A DNA stretch of 49,529 nucleotides. Source: Candidatus Gastranaerophilales bacterium (GTDB taxonomy: Bacteria > Cyanobacteriota > Vampirovibrionia > Gastranaerophilales > Gastranaerophilaceae). Position 1 is the stretch's first letter; every line of letters starts with the position of its first letter. The notes under the pieces are model-generated. The model was not told the origin of the DNA and ran no database searches. It was given only the letters and a program-made list of their open reading frames with translations. The DNA is taken from assembly GCA_944324235.1 (NCBI GenBank), contig CALUVN010000009.1:1-49529 (forward strand), given 5' to 3'. Below, in pieces: positions 32,407 to 41,394 of the stretch. The position numbers and the translations under genes were made by a program.

Positions 32407-33438
32407 ATGAAAATAACAGCCATAGCGCCAAATAACAATTATAACAAAACCGTATTTAAAGGCGAAAGCAGAACATACTACAAACAACGCTGCTCTTCCT
32501 ACACAACTGAGGAAAGGTTCTACCTTCCGGACAGATTAATTACGCTGCATCAACCTGATAGCAACGCAAGAGAGGTAACTGCTTACATAGCATCACCGTT
32601 TGAAATCGTATCTGAAGATAACCTTAACAAAAATAACTTTCTCCAGAGAAATGACCTCTTCCTGAGTCAGATAAAAAAAGACTATAGAAACGGATATTTC
32701 AGCTTTGCAGAAAATGCCAGAGAAGAAATAAAATTTCTCACAGGGTTAAGAGATGACTTAAAAACACGCTATGAAAGAAATAAAGAATTAATTTCAAGAT
32801 ATAATGACCGCAATGGCACAGAAATATTTTCCGACAATGAAGCACAGGAAAAATATCAGAACAGAAAAAAAGAAAAAGAATTAATAGCAAACGAAGAGAA
32901 AAAACAACTTGATAAGCTGAATTCACAAATCGAAACAGCTAAAGAACGCTATAACATGCTTGTGCCTCTTGATAACATAGGCGGCAAGAAAAATGACCTG
33001 ATGCGTCAAGAAAGTTATGTAAAATACAGTATTTCAACAGTAGAAAACCATATAAAATCCCGTCAGGAAACCATTGAACATATAAAAAATGAAATTAAAG
33101 AAACAAAACTGTTTTATGACAAAAAAATAGAACGAATAAACAAAACCGCAAATCACGAACAGCTTCCTGATACCAAAGAATTGCATAAACAAATAAAAAT
33201 CAGACAGGCAGAACGAATTAAACTGCTAAAAGAAGATTACAAAAATAAAAAAGAAGAACTCAAACAACAAATAGCAAATGAAGAATTAGAAATTCATAAG
33301 TGTAAACAAAAGAAAGCTAACCTTGATGCACGCCTGCAAGATATGTATAAAGAATTTGCAGAACTCGACAAACAGCTTGATGCTGCCTATGCAAAAGTCG
33401 CCGAATTCTATCAAAAGAATTATCCGGACTGGTTGTAA
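32407..33438 (+). CDS. Coiled-coil protein of the AAA cassette
   Basis: 343 residues. The start MKITAIAPNNNYNKTVFKGES shows the same 'FKG' style N-terminus as its neighbours. From about 100 to 330 it is almost continuous heptad-like helix rich in Lys/Glu/Gln (IKKDYRNGYFSFAENAREE, later KLLKEDYKNKKEELKQQIAN), with no Cys and no membrane segment after it. It lies 15 nt past the pseudo-AAA stop, in the same direction. It is likely a structural or adaptor subunit for the two AAA-fold proteins. No family known to me. Confidence 0.7.
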   Translation: MKITAIAPNNNYNKTVFKGESRTYYKQRCSSYTTEERFYLPDRLITLHQPDSNAREVTAYIASPFEIVSEDNLNKNNFLQRNDLFLSQIKKDYRNGYFSFAENAREEIKFLTGLRDDLKTRYERNKELISRYNDRNGTEIFSDNEAQEKYQNRKKEKELIANEEKKQLDKLNSQIETAKERYNMLVPLDNIGGKKNDLMRQESYVKYSISTVENHIKSRQETIEHIKNEIKETKLFYDKKIERINKTANHEQLPDTKELHKQIKIRQAERIKLLKEDYKNKKEELKQQIANEELEIHKCKQKKANLDARLQDMYKEFAELDKQLDAAYAKVAEFYQKNYPDWL

Positions 33439-33451
33439 TATCTTTGGTTGA

Positions 33452-33479
33452 TTGTAATTTCCGCGATTTATACTATAAT
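33452..33479 (+). promoter_or_regulatory. Promoter of the MurF-like gene, leaderless geometry
   Basis: TTGTAA (33452-33457), 16 bp, TATAAT (33474-33479), then 6 nt to the ATG at 33486. The upstream stop is at 33438. Confidence 0.65.
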
Positions 33480-33485
33480 TAGAAT

Positions 33486-34844
33486 ATGGATTTCTGGAAT
33501 TTAGAAAAAATCAAAGAAGCAGCAGGAGAGCTTAACACATATAATTTTCCCGAAAACTGGACAGCAACGGGATTAAGAATATGGCACGAAGCTTTCCGCG
33601 ACCGTAATATGCTGGTAATGAGAGAAGAAGGTGAAGAACGCGGAGCATTCAAAAAAAATATTGACGCAATTTTGCCGCAAATTTCAGCCTTCGTTACCTC
33701 AAATGCCGCAAATTACCAATCCTACGGACTACCGATTATTGAAGTAAAAGATACCAATAAATTTATAGTTGATGCAGGGAAATACATCCGAAATCACTTC
33801 AACGGCAAAATCATAGCAATCACAGGTAGTTCAGGCAAATCCACTACAACAAGAATGCTCTATGATGCACTTTATGAATACGGAGCCTGCGCAAATTTAA
33901 CTCAGGAAAATACTGTTCACGGGATTTGCTGGCACATGACAAATTTTTCTACAGACGCTAAGTACTGGGTTATAGAATCATCCATAGGCCGCGGCGCAAT
34001 GACTATCCCTGATATTGCAATCGTCACTAACGTAGCGCCCGTCCACTTAGCCAAAAACCAGACCATCGAAGACATCGCACGTGCTAAAGCCAAAACTTTC
34101 GATACTATGGCTGAAGGTAAAACCGCGATTCTGTGCAAAGAAACAGAATGCTTTGATATATTCTTAAATGCAGCAAAAGCAAAAAATCTAAAAATAATAA
34201 CCGTTGGTCTTTCTGATGATTGTGATGTGAAAATTTTCGGAAATACAATCAAAATTTATGATAAAGAATATTCTCTAGGGGACGATTTTATTCCAAATCA
34301 CCTGAAAATAGATATGGCCCTTGCACTTGCGGCAGTGAATGATTTAGGCGAAAATGTACAAAACGCCGTAGATATTCTGACAAAATTCCAATCGCTTGCA
34401 GGCCGCGGAGAAACATTCACAGGGAAAATCCAGCCAAACAGAACCATAACCCTTGTTGATGAATCATATAACGCAAACCCGCTTTCAATGAAAGCCACAC
34501 TGGAAGCGTTCGGAGAAAAATACAGAGATAAAAATAAAGTTCTTATACTTGGCGATATGGCAGAAGGCGGACAAAACACTCTTAAGCAACACCTTGATTT
34601 GATTCCGGTCATACGTCAGGTTAAACCCGAAAAAATTCTCCTCACGGGAGAAACAATGAAAGAAGTCTGGGATATGATTAAACCTGAATTTAAAGGCGAA
34701 TATTTCACAAATGTTGCAGATTTGAACAAAAGCCTTCTCCAATGGATAGCAGACGGAGACTGTGTATTTGTAAAATCATCGCACTCTGGCGGATTATACA
34801 AAACCGTTAATGTTATAAAAAACTTTATGAAAAACTTCACGTAG
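33486..34844 (+). CDS. Mur ligase family protein, MurF-like
   Basis: 452 residues, an ATP-dependent amide ligase of the Mur fold. The P-loop is ITGSSGKSTTTRML (usual GKT replaced by GKS), the central domain has VIESSIGRGAMTIPDIAIVTNVAPVHL with the metal-binding His, and DESYNANPLSMKATLEAF is the MurF fingerprint, followed by ILGDMAEGG. It may be the chromosomal MurF itself or a paralogue that ligates a different amino-acid unit; its place among AAA and helical-repeat genes, away from a mur/fts cluster, favours a paralogue. The next gene follows after 15 nt. Confidence 0.8.
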   Translation: MDFWNLEKIKEAAGELNTYNFPENWTATGLRIWHEAFRDRNMLVMREEGEERGAFKKNIDAILPQISAFVTSNAANYQSYGLPIIEVKDTNKFIVDAGKYIRNHFNGKIIAITGSSGKSTTTRMLYDALYEYGACANLTQENTVHGICWHMTNFSTDAKYWVIESSIGRGAMTIPDIAIVTNVAPVHLAKNQTIEDIARAKAKTFDTMAEGKTAILCKETECFDIFLNAAKAKNLKIITVGLSDDCDVKIFGNTIKIYDKEYSLGDDFIPNHLKIDMALALAAVNDLGENVQNAVDILTKFQSLAGRGETFTGKIQPNRTITLVDESYNANPLSMKATLEAFGEKYRDKNKVLILGDMAEGGQNTLKQHLDLIPVIRQVKPEKILLTGETMKEVWDMIKPEFKGEYFTNVADLNKSLLQWIADGDCVFVKSSHSGGLYKTVNVIKNFMKNFT

Positions 34845-34859
34845 AAAGCCGGTGAAAAG

Positions 34860-36038
34860 ATGATTATAGCAATATTTATACTGCTGATAGTTATTTTTGC
34901 GATAGTGACCGCAATCGACGCAAGAAACTTCACCCATACAAAAAATCACCAGCGGAAAGTTAATTCATCAATAGATTTCGGTATGGAATATCTAAACAAC
35001 TGCATTCTCTCCAGCGGACGCATAATCTGCTACAAAAACATAAAAAAAGGGATAAATTACGGGAGTGAACTTTATAGCCCGATAGACCAATGCTGTATGA
35101 TATATTCACTGCTTCTTTTGGAACAGCTTTTGGGAATTGAAGATTTAAAAGAAAAACGACTCCTCGCATCAAAATATTTAATAAAAGAATACATAAAAAA
35201 ATTTGAAAGAAGAAAATACGCGGTTGTATCCCGTTCAAATGAAGACGGGAACGGCAGCCGCCTTGCACGGGTCGGAGCATCAGGAATGGCACTTGCAGCA
35301 CTTTCTGATTTATGCGGAAAAGGAATTTCTCTGGATAAACTGACAAAAATTGCTGACTTTATAATTTCAATGCAGCTGCCGGGCGGATGTTTCAATTCTG
35401 TATATGACTTAAATTCAAAATCAGTTGTACAAAATTCTGATGTAATGAATTATCAGGGACAGGCTGCACTTGGGTTGCTGACATTATACGAAATATATCC
35501 GAACCCTAAATACATAAAAGCTGCACGCAAAGCACTTCTGTTTCTGGCATATTCAAGAAAAGAAAAAGAAAATGTACCTTATGATTACTGGGCAATGATA
35601 GCAACGGAAAAACTATTTCACCATACCCTCGGACGTTTAACAAATGATGAAATAGAACTTTTGCAGGAGCACATGCTTCAGATGACGCAACACGTTGTAA
35701 ACAACCAGATAAAAAATCCTGATAACCCTCTATGCGGAGGCCTGACAGATGACACACGCCCTGCGGTTATAGCACCTATGATAGAAGGTTTGATATCCGC
35801 ATTTAACTGCATAGAAATTGAAAATATAGATGTAAGAATGCCGATGATGAAGGCAATATATTTAGGAACAAACTTTCTCCGCCATCAGCAAATGCAGACA
35901 GGCAGGATGAAAGGCGGGCTGCCATATGCAAGCGACTGGCGGGAAGTCGGAGTGCCGGAAGAAGCATCAATGATAAAAACCGAATCCGTCTGCCACGCAT
36001 TCAATGTCTGGGTAAAATTTCAGGCCCTGTTTAAATAG
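34860..36038 (+). CDS. Membrane-anchored helical (alpha/alpha-barrel-like) protein
   Basis: 392 residues. A single N-terminal transmembrane helix (IIAIFILLIVIFAIVTAI) is followed by a large domain of paired helices. Its motifs are of the alpha/alpha six-hairpin or prenyltransferase-like class: CCMIYSLLLLEQLLGIE, SMQLPGGCFNSVYD, NYQGQAALGLLTLYEIYPN, YDYWAMIATEKLFHH. Such barrels bind or process polysaccharide or other polymers. It is tightly linked to the MurF-like ligase, suggesting joint work on a cell-envelope polymer. Its stop abuts a convergent GT8 gene. Confidence 0.65.
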   Translation: MIIAIFILLIVIFAIVTAIDARNFTHTKNHQRKVNSSIDFGMEYLNNCILSSGRIICYKNIKKGINYGSELYSPIDQCCMIYSLLLLEQLLGIEDLKEKRLLASKYLIKEYIKKFERRKYAVVSRSNEDGNGSRLARVGASGMALAALSDLCGKGISLDKLTKIADFIISMQLPGGCFNSVYDLNSKSVVQNSDVMNYQGQAALGLLTLYEIYPNPKYIKAARKALLFLAYSRKEKENVPYDYWAMIATEKLFHHTLGRLTNDEIELLQEHMLQMTQHVVNNQIKNPDNPLCGGLTDDTRPAVIAPMIEGLISAFNCIEIENIDVRMPMMKAIYLGTNFLRHQQMQTGRMKGGLPYASDWREVGVPEEASMIKTESVCHAFNVWVKFQALFK

Positions 36039-37106
36039 TTACCCGCGATTTATTTGTTTGCCTAGAAATACTTTTTCTTTATAAATATTTCTTTTTTCCT
36101 GAAGTTTTTCTTGAAGCTTACCGGAAGTAACTGCCGATAAAAATTTATATACAGTATAAGTTCTAAGATTTTGTTTATATTCAATACCCAATTTTATGTT
36201 TGACATAAGTCTTGATAAAATAATCTCGTAAAAAGGTGATCTTCTGGCATACTTCCACCATATATCAGCATAATCTTCTTTTGGATATGACCACGGTTTC
36301 TTTCTACCTACAAAGTGAATTATATTAGCTGTAGCAGGACTATTACCTATTTCCGGAATTATTTCAAAATTCCAATTGGTATCAAGAGGCATTATCTTAT
36401 CACTAAACAGATAATTTAATATATCTTGATCTTGATATAAAAAATTATTTTTCTTTAACAAATTTTTTATTTGTTCAAAATAATTATTTTTTATAAATTC
36501 ATCAATATTCATAAGCAGTACACCTGCATTATAATATTTTTGTTCGTCTTTTAACTTTAATACATTTTTAGAATAATCATAATAATTTATTCCTTTATTT
36601 TTAAGTTGTCCGCTCAAATAAAGAGCCCAGCATGGTTCAATACTGGCGGCTAAAGGTGCATTGCCCAGATTAATTTCACTAAGTTTATAAATATCTGTAT
36701 TAAAAATTAAATCTATATCTGTATAAATTACCTTTTTAAATTTTTTTAACACTACAGGTGCAGCTAATCTATAATATGTAGTTTCATTTATAAAACTAAC
36801 TGTCGAAATCAACTTTGTATTTATAAATAAATCTTTTGGATTAAAAAATCGAACAGATACATTATCTTTTGAATAGGTATCAACAATTAAATGTTTTTGA
36901 TACGATTCCGATGCCGTAGAAAATACCACAATATCATATCTATTAGATTTTGATGCATTATCAACAAGCGATTGCAAACATACAGCAAGATACGGTAAAT
37001 AGTTTTCATCACTACTCATTAAAATAGCTGTATCATTATCTTGCCATACAGGGTCTAAAATCAACTGCTCTTCTGCCATATTATTTTTAACATCAACATC
37101 TTTCAT
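36039..37106 (-). CDS. Glycosyltransferase family 8 (LgtC/GspA-like)
   Basis: 355 residues from the ATG at 37106, which follows AAGGAG. DTAILMSSDENYLPYLAVCLQSL is the donor-binding start, the metal-binding Asp-x-Asp is in VIYTDIDLIF, NYDYSKNVL and YYNAGVLLMN follow, then DQDILNYLF and IIHFVGRKKPW, the classical GT8 order. It adds galactose or glucose from UDP-sugar to lipopolysaccharide or surface glycan. It is divergent from galK, whose product pathway supplies UDP-galactose. A longer frame beginning 28 codons upstream lacks a ribosome site. Confidence 0.9.
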   Translation of the reverse strand: MKDVDVKNNMAEEQLILDPVWQDNDTAILMSSDENYLPYLAVCLQSLVDNASKSNRYDIVVFSTASESYQKHLIVDTYSKDNVSVRFFNPKDLFINTKLISTVSFINETTYYRLAAPVVLKKFKKVIYTDIDLIFNTDIYKLSEINLGNAPLAASIEPCWALYLSGQLKNKGINYYDYSKNVLKLKDEQKYYNAGVLLMNIDEFIKNNYFEQIKNLLKKNNFLYQDQDILNYLFSDKIMPLDTNWNFEIIPEIGNSPATANIIHFVGRKKPWSYPKEDYADIWWKYARRSPFYEIILSRLMSNIKLGIEYKQNLRTYTVYKFLSAVTSGKLQEKLQEKRNIYKEKVFLGKQINRG

Positions 37107-37127
37107 CTCTCTAAAACTCCTTATAAG

Positions 37128-37157
37128 ACTGCACCACAATATGTATTTTGGTGCAGT
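37128..37157 (-). repeat. 30-nt palindromic element, copy 1
   Basis: ACTGCACCA and TGGTGCAGT form a 9-bp inverted repeat around a 12-nt core. It lies just upstream of the ribosome site of the GT8 gene. The RNA could form a hairpin, or the DNA could bind a dimeric regulator. Confidence 0.75.
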
Positions 37158-37293
37158 AAATTGTAAAAATATATGTAAATATATTAACATGAAATAGATT
37201 TAATTAAATAAATTCTTATTATAACGTTAAGTTTTTGTTATATTTTAAAGTTTTATCTGTCATAAATATACAGGATATCTTGCATATTAGCCA

Positions 37294-37323
37294 ACTGCAC
37301 CAAAATACATATTATGGTGCAAT
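37294..37323 (+). repeat. 30-nt palindromic element, copy 2 (inverted)
   Basis: ACTGCACCAAAATACATATT continuing to TGGTGCAAT is, when reversed, identical to copy 1 at 28 of 30 positions. The pair bounds about 136 bp of AT-rich sequence between the divergent GT8 and galK genes. Confidence 0.75.
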
Positions 37324-37427
37324 AAATTTACTCATTATTGCCGTTCCCCCATTGAAACAAATTCAAAAATGCGTTAAAATAATAAAGGGAATAGTCGGCC
37401 TCCGTGCAAAAAAGATTGCGGGTAAAA

Positions 37428-38714
37428 ATGATTAAAACGGAAGACCTGAAAAAAAATCTGCAGGATAAAGTATATGATGAACTTTTTTCCAAACTTTACG
37501 GCTGCGAACAAAATCAACTGGAAATTGTAAAAAAAAGATACCGTGAATTAATAAATGAATTTGAAAAAACTTTTGGAGTAAAAGGAGAAATTTCTCTGTT
37601 CAGTGCTCCAGGCAGAACGGAAATCGGCGGGAATCATACCGACCACCAGCGAGGCTGCGTAATCGCAGGGAGCGTTAATCTGGATGTAATTGCAGTTGCG
37701 GCTCTTAATAATTCCGAAGAGATAAGAATTCAGTCAGAAGGTTATCCGCTTGATACTATTAATCTTAATGAACTTGAACCTGATGAGACCGAATTCAATC
37801 AGGCAAAGGCTTTAATTCGCGGGGTGTGTGCAAAATTTAAGGCACTCGGATATAATTTAAAAGGTTTTGATGCATATACAACTTCAAATGTGTTAAAGGG
37901 GTCAGGTTTATCATCATCTGCAGCGTTTGAAGTTCTTATTGGAAATATACTGAACGGGCTTTTTGCAAACGGCGGAGTTAACCCTGTTGAAATTGCAAAA
38001 ATCGGACAGTATGCAGAAAATGTTTATTTCGGAAAACCATCAGGGTTGATGGATCAAATGGCATCATCCGTTGGCGGTGCGGTTGCGATTGATTTTCAGG
38101 ATAATGAAAATCCGGTTATCAAAAAAATTAACTTTGATTTTTCAAAATGCGGACACGCTCTGTGTATAATTGATTCAGGCGCAGATCATGCGGATTTAAC
38201 TTATGAGTATGCAGCAATTCCTTTCGAAATGAAAGAGGTTGCAAAATTTTTTGATAAGGAATTTTTGCGGGAAGTAAAAAAATCAGATTTTTTAAATAAA
38301 ATATCAGAAATAAGAAAAGTAACAGGCGACAGGGCTGTTTTACGTGCACTGCATTTTTTCAACGAAAACGAACGAGCACAAAAAGAATCTGAAATGCTTG
38401 AAAACGGGAATTTTGACGAATTTTTGAGACTGGTTAAAGAATCAGGCTATTCCTCCTATATGTACCTTCAAAATGTTTGTCCGAAAGGTTCTGTAAAAGA
38501 ACAGGCCGTTGCATATACACTTGCGGTTTGTGATGAGATTTTGAAAGACCGCGGTGCGTTTCGTGTACACGGCGGCGGATTTGCAGGGACAATACAGGCA
38601 TTTGTGCCGGAGGATATGCTTGAAGATTTCAAAAATAAAATAGAACTTACTGTCGGCAAAAATTGCTGCCATATTTTAAATATAAGACCGCTTGGCGGAG
38701 TACAAATAGTTTAA
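37428..38714 (+). CDS. galK: Galactokinase
   Basis: 428 residues, GHMP kinase. APGRTEIGGNHTDHQRGCV is the galactokinase signature in the form seen in many Gram-positive and gut bacteria, followed by the ATP-binding LKGSGLSSSAAFEV and VHGGGFAGTIQAFVP at the C-terminus. It phosphorylates alpha-galactose with ATP. The ATG at 37428 is preferred over GTG at 37404 (GGGT lies 4-5 nt upstream). It is the first gene of a galK-galE-galT operon. Confidence 0.94.
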   Translation: MIKTEDLKKNLQDKVYDELFSKLYGCEQNQLEIVKKRYRELINEFEKTFGVKGEISLFSAPGRTEIGGNHTDHQRGCVIAGSVNLDVIAVAALNNSEEIRIQSEGYPLDTINLNELEPDETEFNQAKALIRGVCAKFKALGYNLKGFDAYTTSNVLKGSGLSSSAAFEVLIGNILNGLFANGGVNPVEIAKIGQYAENVYFGKPSGLMDQMASSVGGAVAIDFQDNENPVIKKINFDFSKCGHALCIIDSGADHADLTYEYAAIPFEMKEVAKFFDKEFLREVKKSDFLNKISEIRKVTGDRAVLRALHFFNENERAQKESEMLENGNFDEFLRLVKESGYSSYMYLQNVCPKGSVKEQAVAYTLAVCDEILKDRGAFRVHGGGFAGTIQAFVPEDMLEDFKNKIELTVGKNCCHILNIRPLGGVQIV

Positions 38715-38730
38715 AAAAGAGAGGAAAAAA

Positions 38731-39726
38731 ATGACAATATTAGTTTTAGGCGGAGCAGGATATATAGGATCACATACGGTTTATGAACTCATCGACAAAG
38801 GAGAAGATGTAGTCGTTATTGATAATCTTTTGACAGGCTATAAAGAAGCTGTGCATCCGAAAGCAAGATTTTATAAAGGTGATATAAGAGACAGAGAATT
38901 TTTGGACAGTGTTTTTGAAAAAGAAAAAATAGATTCCGTAATCCACTTTGCAGCAAGTTCTCTTGTTGGAGAAAGTATGGAAAAACCGTTAAAATATTAT
39001 GACAATAATTTATGCGGTACAAAAATTTTGCTTGATGCCATGGTTGCACACGGTATAGACAAAATCGTCTTTTCATCAACCGCAGCAACATACGGTGAAC
39101 CTGAAAGAATTCCTATTCTGGAAACAGATAAAACAGAGCCGACAAATACATACGGCGAAACAAAACTTTCAATGGAAAAAATGTTTAAATGGGTAGGCAA
39201 AGCTCATGGAATCCGTTATGTTTCTTTGAGATATTTTAATGCATGCGGAGCACACAAAAGCGGAGAAATAGGCGAAGCACACAACCCTGAAACACACCTT
39301 CTTTCTATAATTCTTCAAGTCCCGAACGGACAGCGTGATGCGGTATCAATATACGGAGATGATTACGATACAAAAGACGGAACATGTGTCCGCGATTACA
39401 TTCACGTAACCGATTTGGCAACAGCACATATTTTAGCCGTAAGATATCTCGAATTCGGTAACGAAAGTAATATATTTAATCTCGGCAACGGCGTAGGATT
39501 TACCGTAAAAGAAGTTATTGAATGCGCAAGAAAAGTTACAGGACATCCTATTCCTGCAAAAATTTCGCCGCGCCGCGCAGGTGACCCTGCAAGACTTATT
39601 GCATCAAGTGAAAAAGCAAAAAATATTCTCGGCTGGCGTCCTGAATATACGGATATGGAAGCAATTATTTCATCAGCATGGAAATGGCACAAATCTCATC
39701 CGCAAGGTTTTAAAACATGCAAATAA
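38731..39726 (+). CDS. galE: UDP-glucose 4-epimerase
   Basis: 331 residues, extended short-chain dehydrogenase. NAD-binding GGAGYIGSHTVYEL at the start, then VIHFAASSLVGES, the catalytic Tyr-x-x-x-Lys in NTYGETKLSMEKM, RYFNACGAHKSGEIGE, and the sugar-binding end. It interconverts UDP-glucose and UDP-galactose. AGAGAGGAAA provides the ribosome site; it starts 16 nt after galK. Confidence 0.96.
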   Translation: MTILVLGGAGYIGSHTVYELIDKGEDVVVIDNLLTGYKEAVHPKARFYKGDIRDREFLDSVFEKEKIDSVIHFAASSLVGESMEKPLKYYDNNLCGTKILLDAMVAHGIDKIVFSSTAATYGEPERIPILETDKTEPTNTYGETKLSMEKMFKWVGKAHGIRYVSLRYFNACGAHKSGEIGEAHNPETHLLSIILQVPNGQRDAVSIYGDDYDTKDGTCVRDYIHVTDLATAHILAVRYLEFGNESNIFNLGNGVGFTVKEVIECARKVTGHPIPAKISPRRAGDPARLIASSEKAKNILGWRPEYTDMEAIISSAWKWHKSHPQGFKTCK

Positions 39727-41213
39727 ATTCTGAAATTAAAAAACTTGTTCAATACGGACTTGAAAATAATTTAATCGAAAAAGAAGACGAAATTTTCACA
39801 ACAAATCGTCTTCTTGAAACACTTTGCATTGAAGATTTTGATGATAAAAAAGAAGATTTTTCAGAAATAAATCTTGAAGAAATTTTGAAAAATCTTCTTG
39901 ATTATGCAGTTGAAAAAAAATTAATAGAAAATACAATTATTCACAGAGATTTATTTGATACAAAACTGATGTCCTGTCTGGTTGCAAGGCCTTCCGAAAT
40001 TGTGAAAAAATTCGAAAATTTTTACAAAAAATCTCCAAAAATTGCAACGGATTGGTACTATAATTTTTCACAAAATACGGATTACATCAGACGCTATAGA
40101 ATTACAAAAGATATTAAATGGAAATGCGAAACCGAATACGGAATTTTGGATTTGACAATAAATCTCTCAAAGCCGGAAAAAGATCCGGTAGCAATTGCGC
40201 TTGCCAAAAATTCTCCGCAAAGCAGTTATCCTAAATGCGCACTGTGTTATGAAAATGAAGGTTACGCAGGACGCCTCAACCATCCTGCACGACAAAACCA
40301 TAGAATTATTCCGGTTACAATCCAAAATGAACAATGGGGATTTCAATATTCGCCATACGTTTATTACAATGAACACTGCATTGTTTTTAACAAAAAACAT
40401 GTTCCGATGAAAATTGATAAAAATACATTTGAAAAATTATTCGATTTTATAAAAATTTTCCCGCATTATTTTGTCGGTTCAAATGCGGATTTACCTGTTG
40501 TCGGCGGCTCAATTCTTGCACACGATCACTTTCAGGGCGGGAATTATGAGTTTGCCATGGCGCGCGCAGAGATTGAAAAATATTTTACAATAAAAGGCTA
40601 TGAAGATGTAGAAACAGGAATTTTAAAATGGCCGATGTCTGTCATAAGATTGCGTCATAAAGATGAAAAAATTCTTACAAATTTTGCGGATTTAATTTTA
40701 CAAAAATGGAGAAATTATACCGACAAAAATTCATTTATTTTTGCAGAAACAAACGGAGAACCTCACAATACAATTACGCCTATCGCAAGAATAAAAAATG
40801 ACAAATTTGAACTTGATCTTGTGCTTAGAAATAATATAACAACCGATGAACATCCTCTCGGTGTTTTCCATCCGCATGCAAATCTTCATCATATCAAAAA
40901 AGAAAATATCGGATTGATTGAAGTTATGGGGCTTGCCGTTCTTCCTGCACGATTAAAAAATGAAATTGAAGAATTAAAAAATTATATTTTGAATAATCTT
41001 GATATAAATTCAAACGAAAATATTAAAAAACATGCTCACTGGATAAAAAAATTACGAGAAAAATATGATTTTAATTCAGAAAATATTGACGAAATTTTCC
41101 GTAATGAAATAGGCGAAATTTTTGTGGAAATTTTGAAAGATGCAGGGGTCTTTAAACGTGATGAACAGGGGCAGAACGCTTTTGAAAAATTTATTTTTTC
41201 TTTGAATAAATAA
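39717..41213 (+). CDS. galT: UDP-glucose:hexose-1-phosphate uridylyltransferase, type 2
   Basis: 498 residues, of the GalT type 2 family (Firmicutes-style, unrelated in length to the 350-aa E. coli type). Marks: CALCYENEGYAGRLNHPARQ, VYYNEHCIVFNKKHVPM, GSILAHDHFQGGNYEF with the catalytic His cluster, and HPLGVFHPHANLHHIKKENI. Together with GalK and GalE it completes the Leloir pathway. It overlaps galE by 10 nt. The first 80 residues are Lys/Glu-rich. Confidence 0.94.
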   Translation: MQINSEIKKLVQYGLENNLIEKEDEIFTTNRLLETLCIEDFDDKKEDFSEINLEEILKNLLDYAVEKKLIENTIIHRDLFDTKLMSCLVARPSEIVKKFENFYKKSPKIATDWYYNFSQNTDYIRRYRITKDIKWKCETEYGILDLTINLSKPEKDPVAIALAKNSPQSSYPKCALCYENEGYAGRLNHPARQNHRIIPVTIQNEQWGFQYSPYVYYNEHCIVFNKKHVPMKIDKNTFEKLFDFIKIFPHYFVGSNADLPVVGGSILAHDHFQGGNYEFAMARAEIEKYFTIKGYEDVETGILKWPMSVIRLRHKDEKILTNFADLILQKWRNYTDKNSFIFAETNGEPHNTITPIARIKNDKFELDLVLRNNITTDEHPLGVFHPHANLHHIKKENIGLIEVMGLAVLPARLKNEIEELKNYILNNLDINSNENIKKHAHWIKKLREKYDFNSENIDEIFRNEIGEIFVEILKDAGVFKRDEQGQNAFEKFIFSLNK

Positions 41214-41394
41214 TCATGATTTGCTGCAAAATTTAACCAAAAAATTGACAGAATTAAAAAAAAATTGTAGTATAAATTTGAAAAAATAACCATTATATGG
41301 TGGATTTTTCAAATAGAATTTATTATTAAAATTAATACATCAAAAGTTTGGTTAATAATTTTTTAATTATGAAAAAAAAAAGGAGGCTCGCGCT

